This document shows, piece by piece, positions 27,099 through 37,648 of a stretch of DNA of 64,000 bases. The stretch is from Rhizobium aethiopicum (GTDB lineage: Bacteria; Pseudomonadota; Alphaproteobacteria; Rhizobiales; Rhizobiaceae): NCBI RefSeq assembly GCF_014197535.1, contig NZ_JACIFV010000019.1:53154-117153 (forward strand), given 5' to 3'. The translations under genes were made by a program, and so were the position numbers. How positions within the stretch are numbered: the first letter of the stretch is position 1; every line of letters begins with the position of its first letter. The notes beneath the pieces were generated by a model that searched no databases, was not told where the DNA came from, and saw only the letters and a list, made by a program, of their open reading frames with translations.

Positions 27099-28202
27099 AT
27101 GATCCCGAGTGAGGATTTCGTCGTCACCGATCGTGGCGGCATCGTCGAGAACCGTCACCGCGTTCATGCGGCGGTCGTCGATGCAAAGGGCAGGTTGCTC
27201 TATGCGCTGGGAGATCCGACGCGCCTGACGCTTGCCCGGTCTGCCGCCAAGCCGGCCCAGGCGCTTGCCATCCTCGAGACGAATGGGGTCGAGCGCTACG
27301 GCTTCGATGATGCGGATCTCGCGCTGATGTGCGCGTCCCACAGCAGCGAAGAGCGCCATATCGCGCAGACGCGGACCATGCTGTCGAAGATCCAGGCCGA
27401 GGAGGCCGACCTTCGTTGCGGCGGCCATCCGTCCTTGTCGGAAAGCGTGAACCGTTCCTGGATCAAGCAGGACTATACACCGACGGCTGTCTGCAGCAAC
27501 TGTTCGGGAAAACACGTCGGGATGATTGCCGGCGCGCGGGCCATCGGAGCGGGGGCGGAGAACTATCACCTGCCGGACCATCCGATGCAGCTGATCGTGA
27601 AGCGGACGGTCGCCGAGCTCTGCGATCTGGATCCACAGGACGTCGAATGGGGGATCGACGGATGCAATCTGCCGACGCCCGCTTTTCCCCTGGATCGTCT
27701 GGCGCGCCTCTACGCCAAGCTTGCTTCGGCCGCGGATCGGGGCGAGGGGCATGAGGATTTGTCGACGCGAGACGCAGCTCTGGCTCGCATTTTCCAGGCG
27801 ATGGCGCGCTATCCCGAACTGGTCGCGGGCGAGGGGCGCTACTGCACGGTTTTGATGCGCGCATTCGACGGCGCGATGATCGGCAAGCTCGGCGCCGATG
27901 CCAGCTATGCAATCGGTGTGCGTGTCTCCGATGATACCAGGCGACTGGGAGCGGATGGGGCGCTCGGCATCTCGGTCAAGATCGAGGACGGCAACATCGA
28001 AATCCTCTACGCCGTCTTGACGGAAATCCTCGAACAGCTTGGCATCGGTTCGCCGGAATGCCGCAATCCGCTTGCGGAGTTTCATCATCCCAAGCGCGTG
28101 AACACGATGGGGGTGACGACGGGCGGCGTATCCTTTCCGTTCAAGCTGCGCGGATCGAAGCCGGACGGAGAGCATTCCAGTCCTGCGGCTTTGACCCGAT
28201 GA
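27099..28202 (+). CDS. ansA: L-asparaginase II, Rhizobium etli type (ReAV-like)
   Basis: A 367-residue asparaginase unrelated to the E. coli type. From the ATG at 27099 the residues I recall as catalytic or zinc-binding in the R. etli enzyme fall at identical numbers: Ser48 and Lys51 in ARSAAKPAQ, Ser80 in MCASHSSEERH, Cys135 and Lys138 in CSNCSGKH, Cys189 in DGCNLPTP and Lys263 in MIGKLGADASY. That, with GGAGAG a few bases upstream, fixes the start; a second ATG twelve bases earlier is less likely. The enzyme hydrolyses asparagine to aspartate and ammonia in the cytoplasm. It sits 69 bases after the permease gene. Confidence 0.93.
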   Translation: MIPSEDFVVTDRGGIVENRHRVHAAVVDAKGRLLYALGDPTRLTLARSAAKPAQALAILETNGVERYGFDDADLALMCASHSSEERHIAQTRTMLSKIQAEEADLRCGGHPSLSESVNRSWIKQDYTPTAVCSNCSGKHVGMIAGARAIGAGAENYHLPDHPMQLIVKRTVAELCDLDPQDVEWGIDGCNLPTPAFPLDRLARLYAKLASAADRGEGHEDLSTRDAALARIFQAMARYPELVAGEGRYCTVLMRAFDGAMIGKLGADASYAIGVRVSDDTRRLGADGALGISVKIEDGNIEILYAVLTEILEQLGIGSPECRNPLAEFHHPKRVNTMGVTTGGVSFPFKLRGSKPDGEHSSPAALTR

Positions 28203-28302
28203 CACATTCGGATGTGGCAATTTTTGCCGCGTCTTAGCCCATCAGCTCTCCGGCCTGCTGCCGCAATTCAGGCCCGCAGCGCCGTCTCTCGAAAGTTCAG
28301 CC

Positions 28303-29730
<1,428 letters not shown>

Positions 29731-29766
29731 GGCATGGGGCTTATCTGCCGTTGCGAAGACCGGCCG

Positions 29767-29787
29767 ATGAAGCTCTGGTCGCTTCAT
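29767..29787. terminator. Possible bidirectional terminator between ansB and the TauD-type gene
   Basis: ATGAAGC, seven bases, GCTTCAT is a perfect short inverted repeat in the 85-base gap between two convergent genes. There is no T-tract, so the call rests mainly on position. Confidence 0.35.
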
Positions 29788-29815
29788 GGGCCGGGCAACA
29801 CTCATATGTGCGCGG

Positions 29816-30745
29816 TCACGCCGCCCTTGCTTGCGGCTTGGCAGCCTTGACATGGGTTATGCTGCGGCGGCCATCGATGCTGACGGGAACATCGCCGTCA
29901 ACCGTGGCGCGGCGTACGACCCGGTGCTGGTCACCATAATCATTGACGGCATAGTGCTGGGTGGCGCGATTGTCCCAGATCGCCACATCCCCGGCTCTCC
30001 AGCGCCAGCGCACGGTATTTTCCGGGGCGGTGACGTAGGACTGGAACACCTCGTAGAGTTTTACGGAGTCGCTCTTCGACAGGCCGACAAGGCGCTGAAC
30101 GAAGTTGCCGAGCAGCAGCGATCTTTCGCCGGTTTCCGGATGGACACGCACGACCGGATGCTCGGTTTCGTAGATCGTCGAGGTGAAAACCTCTTCGAAA
30201 TGCTTCTTCTCTTCGGCGGTGGCGCGCGGGCGCACGGCGGCATAATCATAGGCATTGCTGTGAATGGCCCATAGATTGTCCGCCAGCAATTTGAGCGGCG
30301 CCGGCAGGCTTTCATAGGCGGCATGGGTGTTGGACCAGATCGTGTCGCCGCCGGCCGCCGGGATGACGATGCCGCGCAGTACGGAGAACTTGGGATAGGC
30401 GTCGACGAAGGTGACGTCGGTGTGCCACTGGTCCGCTCTGCCGCCGCCGCGGCTGGAATCGAGATTGAGAATGGAAGCCGTGCCGGCGACCGGTCCCTGG
30501 GTTGGATGCGGCACAAGATCGCCGAGGCGGTGTGCGAAGGCTTCCTGTTCGGAATCGTCAAGATGTCCCTGATCGCGGAAGAAGATGACCTTGTGTCTCA
30601 GCAGAAGCTGGTTGATGGCTGCCACCGTTGCATCCGAAAGATCTCCGCCAAGGCGGATACCCTTGATTTCGGCTCCGACACGGCCGGTCAGTGGGACGAC
30701 ATCGGACCCGGGAATGATCTGATTGACGAGAACCGGATTGCTCAT
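29816..30745 (-). CDS. TauD/TfdA-family Fe(II)/2-oxoglutarate dioxygenase
   Basis: A 309-residue dioxygenase. WHTDVTF gives the HxD iron ligands His108 and Asp110; WDNRATQHYA gives the distal His264, and HRVVRRATV the arginine for 2-oxoglutarate. KVIFFRDQGHLD and GTASILNLDSS are family strands. Relatives desulfonate taurine, cleave alkyl sulfates (AtsK) or hydroxylate phenoxyacids; the sequence DSSRGGGRADQWHTD resembles the AtsK/alkyl-sulfate side, but I cannot decide the substrate. AGGAGA lies five bases before the start. It is divergent from an AhpD-like gene across a 302-base region that holds a perfect palindrome. Confidence 0.82.
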   Translation of the reverse strand: MSNPVLVNQIIPGSDVVPLTGRVGAEIKGIRLGGDLSDATVAAINQLLLRHKVIFFRDQGHLDDSEQEAFAHRLGDLVPHPTQGPVAGTASILNLDSSRGGGRADQWHTDVTFVDAYPKFSVLRGIVIPAAGGDTIWSNTHAAYESLPAPLKLLADNLWAIHSNAYDYAAVRPRATAEEKKHFEEVFTSTIYETEHPVVRVHPETGERSLLLGNFVQRLVGLSKSDSVKLYEVFQSYVTAPENTVRWRWRAGDVAIWDNRATQHYAVNDYGDQHRVVRRATVDGDVPVSIDGRRSITHVKAAKPQARAA

Positions 30746-30855
30746 GGAAATCTCCTGTTGATATTGGAAGAAGTCGGCAGGTCACTTGCGACCGAAGACG
30801 GATTCATCGGGCGTTCGAAATCTCATCGCTGAAAGTCGACAGGGCTATGGAACCG

Positions 30856-30877
30856 TATAATCTACAAAATCTGTAGA
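30856..30877. promoter_or_regulatory. TATAAT box abutting a TCTACA-N5-TGTAGA palindrome in the 30746-31047 gap
   Basis: TATAAT lies at 30856-30861 on the plus strand; TCTACA (30861-30866), five bases, TGTAGA (30872-30877) is a perfect dyad overlapping its last base. No good -35 box is visible. A dimeric regulator bound here could control the TauD-type gene (115 bases away on the minus strand), the AhpD-like gene, or both. Nothing else was recognised in this gap. Confidence 0.4.
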
Positions 30878-31047
30878 CAATAATTTCTAATTTTCCCTGT
30901 TTTCCTGAAATAGGCGTCTTCGATTTCCTCGGCGGCGGGGAGGCTGGCGACCGTTGCCATTTCTTCGTATCTTGCGCCGGCGGCATGGGATCACCGGGCA
31001 AATCTCATGCTCGAGGCCGTGCATCGGAACATCGGAAAGGAAAATCG

Positions 31048-31455
31048 ATGGCAACAGTCAAACTCCTGTCGGATGAAGAGGCCGCAGCCATTCCGGCGGT
31101 GCAATCCGTGTTCGATGACATCAGGGCGACACGCAAGACCGATTTCATCAACAATTTCTGGCGTGCTCTCGCAAATGATCCCGCAAATCTCACGCGGGTG
31201 TGGGAGACGCTCAAATCGGTCATGACGGTCGAAGGCGCCATCGATCCGTTGACGCGGGAGATGATCTATATCGCCGTGTCGACGGCCAATGCCTGCCAGT
31301 ACTGCATTCAATCCCACACCGCAGCTGCCCGGGCGCGCGGCATGACCGATGCCCAACATGGCGAACTCCTGACGATCATCGGGCTTGCCGCGCAGACAAA
31401 TCATCTCGCTCTCGCCATGCAGGTTCCCTCAGATCCGGAATTCGAGGTGCGATAG
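31048..31455 (+). CDS. Carboxymuconolactone decarboxylase/AhpD-like protein
   Basis: A 135-residue all-alpha protein of the CMD family. The AhpD-type redox motif is visible in ANACQYCIQSHTAAARARG (CxxC with a His three residues later), preceded by the LTREMIYIAVSTA helix. Such proteins usually reduce peroxidases or handle reactive species; true decarboxylases lack the CxxC. Start at 31048 has GGAAAGGA before it. It is divergent from the TauD-type dioxygenase and convergent with the GH32 gene. Confidence 0.8.
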   Translation: MATVKLLSDEEAAAIPAVQSVFDDIRATRKTDFINNFWRALANDPANLTRVWETLKSVMTVEGAIDPLTREMIYIAVSTANACQYCIQSHTAAARARGMTDAQHGELLTIIGLAAQTNHLALAMQVPSDPEFEVR

Positions 31456-31533
31456 GAAGCGACGCGCGTGATTTCGCGGCTGCGGCATCGACGTACAGAA
31501 TCTGCCTCTTAGAGCGCCTTCAGCACGATGCGA

Positions 31534-33195
31534 TTACCCCTCGCTGAAAACGCTCACATGTGCCTTTGACAGGATAACAAGATCGTCCGGTCTGACGTTG
31601 AGATAGTTGCGCCGCGTGCCGCAGACGGCTCCTCCGTCAGCAAAAATCTCTACGATGCCCTTGTCGTGGATGACTCTCAGATCCGTCGTACCGGCAATCG
31701 CCGCGGCGTAACGGATCGATCCGTCGTCTTGTGGCAACTGCACGGAGACACTTTGATCTTCCACGACGATGGAAAATGACAATTGTCCGGCTTCGGTCGC
31801 GGTGATCCTTGTTCCGTCGAGCATCCCGTTCAATCGGATATCGATCGACGCGTCGTCCAGAACGTATCTGCCGGGCTCTGCGGAAGACAGAGGCGCATGA
31901 GTGAGGGCCTCCTCCACTTCGTCAGCGGGTCTCATACATATCCTGTTACGCGCATCCAGCGATAGCTGGCGGGGCAAGGACAACTCGCCGGAATACGGCG
32001 ATCCGGCAGGCTTGCGGAACTCCCAATTGAAGAGCCACGCAAAGGCAATCTGCCTGCCACCCGTCGCGAAGCTCTGCATCGCATAAAAGTCGCTGCCGAA
32101 ATCGAGGAGTTGCAGGGCATCGGAGTCCGGAATGAAGCGGTCATCGACGAAATCTCCGACAAGCCCATAGAGGAGGTTGTGGCGCCCGCTGTCAGGATCA
32201 CAGTGTCCGACAAGTCCCATGATCAGCACCCATTTGCCGTCGATGGAAAAAAAATCGGGGCATTCAACTGCTCTGGCGCCCTGCTCGCGGAAGAAGGGCG
32301 GTGCACGGTACAGCGGTCCCAGGTATTTCCACTCAAGCAGATCCTCCGAGCCGTAAAGCAAGACTGCCGGGTCGTCATGAATAGAAGCGCCGAGCACCAT
32401 ACGATAAGCGCCGGAGGCCTTATCCCACCACACCTTTGGATCGCGGAAATCGTGCTCGACTCCTTCGGGGCGCTGCTCGAGCACGATCGAGATGCTTTCC
32501 GCCTTGATCATCCGCCGGTCCGGGCGGGCGATCTTCTGTATTTCGCGATAACCTTTGAAAAGGTCATAGGCAGGCAGGCGTTCCGTATAGAAGAACATCA
32601 GGCTGCCATCCCTGTCCTGAAATGCATTGCCGGAGAATGCGCCTCCGGTCGCACCGAGACGCCAGAGGTTCTGCTCCGGATGGAGAAAAACCGGCATGTG
32701 TGTCCAGGTGAACAGGTCAGGGCTGGTAGCATGCCCCCAGTGCATCGGCCCCCAGTCGCCGCCGCATGGATGGAATTGATAAAACAGGTGCCAGCAGTCG
32801 CCGATCCTGCAAAGACCCACGGGATCGTTCATCCAGTTGCGACAAGGAGAAAAATGAAGTCGAGGCCGCTGAGGATCGCTTCGCAGCCATGAGCCAATTT
32901 CCTTTCCTGCGCGAATGAGAATTTCATCCGTGCTGAATTCCCATAGCTTTATGCCGGCCTTCGCAACGGTTGCCGGATCGTAGGAGTAGGTCCAAAGGAA
33001 TGCGTCCGGCCAGTCCCATTCAACGACAACGCTGCCGGCCTCGCGGTGGTGATAGGAATAGTATGATGGATGAGCTTCGAAAGCGGGTACATGCCAGAGG
33101 GTCTCACCATATTGTGAAATGGTGACGGCCCCGGGGCCAACTGCCCAGAATTCCAAACGCTCGCCCGAAGCAAAAGAGACAGTCGCTTTAGCCAT
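31534..33195 (-). CDS. Glycoside hydrolase family 32 beta-fructosidase (invertase/inulinase/levanase type)
   Basis: A 553-residue GH32 enzyme with all three catalytic motifs: WMNDPVG with nucleophile Asp124, RDP at 251-253 (transition-state Asp), and ECPD at 311-314 (acid/base Glu311). An N-terminal beta-rich module of about 110 residues precedes the five-blade propeller, longer than in plain invertases, and a C-terminal beta-sandwich follows after about residue 430. No signal peptide, so it acts on imported sugars. Last gene of a minus-strand operon with GH91, ABC importer and divergent LacI. Likely role is cleavage of beta-2,1- or beta-2,6-linked fructosides, such as inulobiose released by the GH91 enzyme. 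The start lacks a clear ribosome site and is provisional. Confidence 0.88.
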   Translation of the reverse strand: MAKATVSFASGERLEFWAVGPGAVTISQYGETLWHVPAFEAHPSYYSYHHREAGSVVVEWDWPDAFLWTYSYDPATVAKAGIKLWEFSTDEILIRAGKEIGSWLRSDPQRPRLHFSPCRNWMNDPVGLCRIGDCWHLFYQFHPCGGDWGPMHWGHATSPDLFTWTHMPVFLHPEQNLWRLGATGGAFSGNAFQDRDGSLMFFYTERLPAYDLFKGYREIQKIARPDRRMIKAESISIVLEQRPEGVEHDFRDPKVWWDKASGAYRMVLGASIHDDPAVLLYGSEDLLEWKYLGPLYRAPPFFREQGARAVECPDFFSIDGKWVLIMGLVGHCDPDSGRHNLLYGLVGDFVDDRFIPDSDALQLLDFGSDFYAMQSFATGGRQIAFAWLFNWEFRKPAGSPYSGELSLPRQLSLDARNRICMRPADEVEEALTHAPLSSAEPGRYVLDDASIDIRLNGMLDGTRITATEAGQLSFSIVVEDQSVSVQLPQDDGSIRYAAAIAGTTDLRVIHDKGIVEIFADGGAVCGTRRNYLNVRPDDLVILSKAHVSVFSEG

Positions 33196-33306
33196 TTGGA
33201 GACGCAATCTGAGTGAGGAACGGCCGGTCCGTAGACTGGCCCAAGTTTTTCTCGGGAAGAGGACTTGTGGTCCCACGACCGGCGGGAGAGGCTTGGCGGC
33301 TGCGGT

Positions 33307-34668
33307 CTATTGCCCAGGAGCCGGAGTGCCCCTGAATGCATTTACCGTTCGGTCCATCACCACTTGTTCGGCATTTCCGGAGTCCAGGACTGTATTCCGT
33401 ACGGATGCCTTTTGCACCAACACGGTCGTTACGTCGAGCGATGTCGAATTCCCGATTGAAAGCAATGCGCTCACCTGTGTTGAAAAACAGGCGCTGTTTG
33501 GCGTATCGCTTCCGTCTTTTTGAGGTATTTCGGTGGTGGCCACAATGTGGTTGTTGGCTATGTAGTTTCCACTGCCGGAAACTACATTGATTATGACAGG
33601 CTTTGCTGCGGGAGGCTTGATATATTGAGTGTCAATGGTGTGCGAAATATGGTTCGCGATCAGCGAATTGTTGCTGCCGTCAATCTGCAGAAGTCCAAAC
33701 AGATCATCCAAGCCATTGTCGTACTTCTGCATCGGCGCCCATGGCTCGCGATCTCGCAGAAAGTGATTTGAGGAGACCAAATTCTCGCAGCAGTTAGCAG
33801 CAAACACCAACATTCCGGGATAGAAGGAATGGAACCTATTTCCCGTGACCGAGGAACGCACCACGCCGGAGAAATGGACACTGCTTGCTCCTCGAGGAAA
33901 TACGTTGTTCGAGGATACCAGAATGCCCGCGTAATTCTCGGCGTAAATTGAGTGTCCCCTATATCCGGCGCCGACAAAATTATTTGCTATTCTTGAGGCC
34001 TGCCCCATACCTTTCAGCTCGATACAGTTGCCGCACTCTGCGATGAAATTATTGTCTATCGCGAGCGCATCTGCATCATGAACAGTGACTCCATGCTCCA
34101 GGTAGATAAGGCCCATCCCGGTTATTCGAAATGAGTCATTGGCGCTGCCTACATAGATTCCCGTTTTGCCATTCCGGTATGTGTTTTCTGCGTCGTCTTG
34201 CCCCGAACCATCATCGATGAAGTGCAAGCCATCGATGCAAAAGTCAGCAAACTCCACAGAGCTTATACGAGGATTTCCGTTGCGCTTGACATAAAACGCG
34301 GCACCAGCAGCCTCACCGTCTGCGGCCTCTGGAGAAATGTCCACAAGGATCCGACTTCCGCCAGGCCACACCTCGTGCCAGTGGGCCAACTCGCCTACGG
34401 GTGTGTTGAAGCGGATGCTTGAAGACGTAAAACCATGACCAGAGCCAACGATTTTCAGATAGCTCACGTCTATAACGACTTGAGTGACGAGACGATAATC
34501 GCCTGGTGGTATGTAGATAACCGATCCAGGTTTTCCGCCGTCATTTACATCGACCACCGCTTGCCTGTTCTTGATATCCGCAATGATGTTATTGATAACA
34601 GCGCCAATATCCTCACGAGGATTGCCTGTTGGATACTTCGTGACGTCGTAACAGTTTTCGCTAACCAT
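33307..34668 (-). CDS. GH91 enzyme: inulin fructotransferase or difructose-anhydride hydrolase, apparently cytoplasmic
   Basis: A 453-residue right-handed beta-helix protein recognisable as family GH91 from IGAVINNIIADI, PGSVIYIPPGDY, VVIDVSYLKIVGSGHGFTS, HEVWPGGSRI and FIAECGNCIELKG. Asp200 and Glu211, eleven residues apart, correspond in spacing to the catalytic Asp/Glu pair described for the Bacillus snu-7 inulin fructotransferase. GH91 contains enzymes forming difructose anhydride (DFA) I or III from inulin and close relatives that hydrolyse DFA III to inulobiose. I chose the ATG at 34668, eight bases after GAGGAG. Neither this start nor in-frame ones upstream gives a Sec signal, unlike secreted fructotransferases, so an intracellular hydrolase of imported DFA is the better guess. 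Base composition is visibly less GC-rich than its neighbours. Confidence 0.85.
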   Translation of the reverse strand: MVSENCYDVTKYPTGNPREDIGAVINNIIADIKNRQAVVDVNDGGKPGSVIYIPPGDYRLVTQVVIDVSYLKIVGSGHGFTSSSIRFNTPVGELAHWHEVWPGGSRILVDISPEAADGEAAGAAFYVKRNGNPRISSVEFADFCIDGLHFIDDGSGQDDAENTYRNGKTGIYVGSANDSFRITGMGLIYLEHGVTVHDADALAIDNNFIAECGNCIELKGMGQASRIANNFVGAGYRGHSIYAENYAGILVSSNNVFPRGASSVHFSGVVRSSVTGNRFHSFYPGMLVFAANCCENLVSSNHFLRDREPWAPMQKYDNGLDDLFGLLQIDGSNNSLIANHISHTIDTQYIKPPAAKPVIINVVSGSGNYIANNHIVATTEIPQKDGSDTPNSACFSTQVSALLSIGNSTSLDVTTVLVQKASVRNTVLDSGNAEQVVMDRTVNAFRGTPAPGQ

Positions 34669-34721
34669 TGTCATGTCTCCTCGGACAACGAGGGTTAATC
34701 TTGTTTTTTTTGGCTGTGCCT

Positions 34722-35864
34722 TCACCAGATGCTGGTGCGGGTGCCCGGGTCAAAGAAGTGAAGTTCTTCGGCATCGACAGCGATGCGCGCGATGTCACCT
34801 GCTCGCACTGTGCTCTTTGGAGAAAAGCGGGCTACCGCAGCTTTTTCGTCGCCGATGTCAGCGATGGCGTCCGGGTCGCCAGCGTCCACCCATGGTGCAT
34901 CGATATTCAGATGCACCATGGATTCAGAACCCAGTGCCTCAACAAGAGTGACCGGGGCCGAGATCTCGGCCGAAGAAGGCCGGATTGAAGCGTCGTTCAT
35001 GTGCTCCGGCCGGATGCCGAGGAGGATTTGACGGTGAGACGCACCGTTGAGCGAGGGACGGCATTCGAAAACCCGGTCAGGAATTTCGAAACTGTTGCTG
35101 CCCAGGGTCACCGTCCTTCCATTCAGGACGGCCTCGTACAAGTTCATCGAGGGCGATCCGATAAAGGCCGCAACAAAGACGTTGTCAGGGCGACTGTACA
35201 GGTTCTGCGGTGTGTCGACTTGCTGCAGCACGCCGCCCTTCATGACAGCGACACGGTCACCCATCGTCATTGCCTCGACCTGATCGTGAGTGACGTAGAT
35301 CGTGGTGACGTTGAGTTTTCTCTGGAGGCTGGCAATCTCGGCGCGCATCTGCACACGCAGTTTTGCATCGAGATTGGACAGCGGTTCATCCATCAGGAAG
35401 GCGGACGGCTGGCGGACGATCGCCCGACCCATGGCGACGCGCTGCCGCTGGCCGCCCGAGAGCAGCGCCGGTTTGCGGTCGAGCAGAGCCGTCAGTTCGA
35501 GGATGCGCGCGGCCTCATCCACGCGGCTGGCAATGTCGGATTTCGGCAACCCCGCCATCAGCAATGGAAAGGCGATGTTTTCGCGCACGGTCTTGTGCGG
35601 GTACAGCGCGTAAGACTGAAAGACCATGGCGATGTCGCGATCCTTGGGATCGACATGGTTGACGACCCTGTCCCCGATCCTGAGTTCGCCGCTCGAAATG
35701 CTCTCAAGGCCGGCGATCATCCGAAGCGCCGTCGATTTCCCACAACCCGAGGGACCGACAAACACCATGAACTCACCATCCCTGATGTTGAAACTCAGGT
35801 CGTGTAGCGCATGAAAGCTGTTGCCGTAGATCTTGTTGACGTTGCGCAGTTCTATACCGGCCAT
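34722..35864 (-). CDS. Sugar ABC transporter ATP-binding protein (MalK/UgpC type)
   Basis: A 380-residue ATPase: Walker A GPSGCGKS at 37-44, Q-loop MVFQSYALYPHKTV, signature LSGGQRQRVAMGRAIVRQ, Walker B AFLMDEPLSNLD, then the MalK-type regulatory OB-fold domain (about 240-380) with LGIRPEHM. It is the motor for the two permeases upstream in the operon and lies 53 bases before the GH91 gene. In rhizobia several carbohydrate importers carry their own MalK-like ATPase, and the operon position makes the fructan-derived sugar the probable cargo. Confidence 0.92.
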   Translation of the reverse strand: MAGIELRNVNKIYGNSFHALHDLSFNIRDGEFMVFVGPSGCGKSTALRMIAGLESISSGELRIGDRVVNHVDPKDRDIAMVFQSYALYPHKTVRENIAFPLLMAGLPKSDIASRVDEAARILELTALLDRKPALLSGGQRQRVAMGRAIVRQPSAFLMDEPLSNLDAKLRVQMRAEIASLQRKLNVTTIYVTHDQVEAMTMGDRVAVMKGGVLQQVDTPQNLYSRPDNVFVAAFIGSPSMNLYEAVLNGRTVTLGSNSFEIPDRVFECRPSLNGASHRQILLGIRPEHMNDASIRPSSAEISAPVTLVEALGSESMVHLNIDAPWVDAGDPDAIADIGDEKAAVARFSPKSTVRAGDIARIAVDAEELHFFDPGTRTSIW

Positions 35865-35877
35865 GTCTTAGCCTCCC

Positions 35878-36714
35878 TCATCCTTTTACAGCGCCGAAAG
35901 TCAGGCCGCCGACGATCTGCTTTTGAAGTGCGAGTGTTACGATGATGACGGGCAGTGAATAGAGCACGGCTGCCGCCGTCATCGCTCCCCAGGCAAGGCC
36001 ATAGACGGAGTTGTATTCAGCAATGACGATCGGTGCCGTTTTGGTCGACTCTGACGTCAGCAGCAGTGCGTAGAGGAACTCGTTCCAGCTCGTGATGAAG
36101 GTAAAGAGCGCGGTGACGGCGATTCCGCCCGTCATGATCGGAAGAATGACCTTCAGAAAGGCCTGGAAACGGGTGCAGCCGTCCATGCGCGCCGCCTCTT
36201 CCAGATCCTTCGGAACACCTTCGAAGAAGGCGGCCATGAGAAGAAGCGCCAGAGGTACCGCGGCTGATGTGTGGGCGAGCACCAGACCGGGAATTGTATC
36301 CAGCAGACCGAGCGACTTCAGAAGCTGGAACAATGGCACGCCGAGCGACACCGAGGGCACCATGCGCGTGACCAGCGCGAAAAGCAGGAACAGGGTGGTG
36401 ATCCGGCGCCGGTAGTGGGTCGCGACATAAGCGGCCGGAACCGCCACAGCGAGGGAAAGGGTGGTTGTCAGCACCGCCACCACCAGCGAGCTTGCGAAGG
36501 CCCGCGGCAGGGTCGACGATTGCAGGACATCGCGAAAATTCTCGAAAGAGATCACGACGGGAAAGAAGCTCGGGGGAATCTGCTGGACATCCGCTGCCGG
36601 CTTGATCGACGTCATAAGCAGATAAACGTAAGGCAGCGCATAGGACATGACGAGGACGAGCGCGGCGGCATTGATGACGATGCCGTTGAGATTGAGACGG
36701 CGCGCACTACGCAT
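35878..36714 (-). CDS. Sugar ABC transporter permease (MalG type)
   Basis: A 278-residue membrane protein with six helices typical of the CUT1 family MalG-like subunit. The ATPase-contact EAA loop is LEEAARMDGCTRFQAFLKVI followed by LPIMTGG, and the C-terminus ends QKQIVGGLTFGAVKG, the usual MalG ending. Its start overlaps the stop of the MalF-type gene by eight bases. It forms the channel with that protein. Confidence 0.92.
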   Translation of the reverse strand: MRSARRLNLNGIVINAAALVLVMSYALPYVYLLMTSIKPAADVQQIPPSFFPVVISFENFRDVLQSSTLPRAFASSLVVAVLTTTLSLAVAVPAAYVATHYRRRITTLFLLFALVTRMVPSVSLGVPLFQLLKSLGLLDTIPGLVLAHTSAAVPLALLLMAAFFEGVPKDLEEAARMDGCTRFQAFLKVILPIMTGGIAVTALFTFITSWNEFLYALLLTSESTKTAPIVIAEYNSVYGLAWGAMTAAAVLYSLPVIIVTLALQKQIVGGLTFGAVKG

Positions 36715-37588
36715 GGACCGGCCTCCATATCTTCCAATAGGCAGCGGCGGCCAGAAGCATCATGACGATCAGAAACAGCGTGCCGGAGGCCGAGGCCTCG
36801 CCGAGATCGCCGAAGCGCACCATGCGCTGATAGATGTTCATCGAAAACACCTCAGAAGCGTGGTTGGGGCCACCTTGCGTCTGGATCCAGATGAGGTCGA
36901 AGGTCTTGGCCGCATCCACCCCACGCACGATGACGACGACGGCGATCACCGGGCGCATCAGCGGCAGCGTGACATGCCAGAAGCGCTTGAACGCGTTCGC
37001 GCCGTCGATCCGCGCCGCCTCGAGCAGGTCTTTGGGAATGTTTGTCAATCCGGCATAGGAGACGAGGGCGACAAAGGATGTCGTCAGCCAGATATCGGCG
37101 AAAGAGACGGAATAGATGACGATATCTTCGTCGGACAACCAGGCAATCGCATCGGAATCGCTGATGACGCCCAGATGGACGAGCCCGTAGTTCAGGATGC
37201 CGATGTTCCCGACCAGGAGAAAGCGCCATAAGAGGCCGGCGACTATGGGCGGTACCATCAATGGCAGCGTGAAGATCGTGCGGTGCCAGCGCGACTGACC
37301 GGGGAGCGCCGTGAACAGCAGCGCGGCGCAGAAACCGAAGGTAAATTCGAAGAACAGCGCAAAGATCGAATACTGGATTGTTCTGAATGCGCTTTCGGCG
37401 ACGCGCTTCGAAGTTAGCGCGTCGATATAGTTCTTGAGCCCGATCCACTCTCGTATGTGGGGAGTAATGGTGTCGACCTTAAAAAAGGAATCGAACACCA
37501 AAAGCCCTACTGGGTATGCGACCAGCAAGCCAAGGATGGCGAGGGCTGGCGCAAGCATGCACAGCACGAATCGGTCTTCACCCGACAT
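36707..37588 (-). CDS. Sugar ABC transporter permease (MalF type)
   Basis: A 293-residue CUT1 permease with six helices, the first at about residues 10-30 (LAPALAILGLLVAYPVGLLV). The EAA loop is LLEAARIDGANAFKRFWHVT with LPLMRPV after it. It follows the binding-protein gene by 60 bases and overlaps the MalG-type gene. Together they make the importer of the GH91/GH32 operon. Confidence 0.92.
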   Translation of the reverse strand: MSGEDRFVLCMLAPALAILGLLVAYPVGLLVFDSFFKVDTITPHIREWIGLKNYIDALTSKRVAESAFRTIQYSIFALFFEFTFGFCAALLFTALPGQSRWHRTIFTLPLMVPPIVAGLLWRFLLVGNIGILNYGLVHLGVISDSDAIAWLSDEDIVIYSVSFADIWLTTSFVALVSYAGLTNIPKDLLEAARIDGANAFKRFWHVTLPLMRPVIAVVVIVRGVDAAKTFDLIWIQTQGGPNHASEVFSMNIYQRMVRFGDLGEASASGTLFLIVMMLLAAAAYWKIWRPVHA

Positions 37589-37648
37589 GGCGCTCTCCGA
37601 AAGCTGATGATGCGAGGAGGACCACCCGTCCTCCTCGCCGCCGAGGGA

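Noticed and set aside
33307..34668. Reading the beta-helix protein as a pectate lyase
   Set aside because: The GH91-specific blocks IPPGDY, SGHGF and HEVWPGG and the Asp/Glu pair fit inulin fructotransferase relatives; the neighbouring GH32 supports a fructan role.
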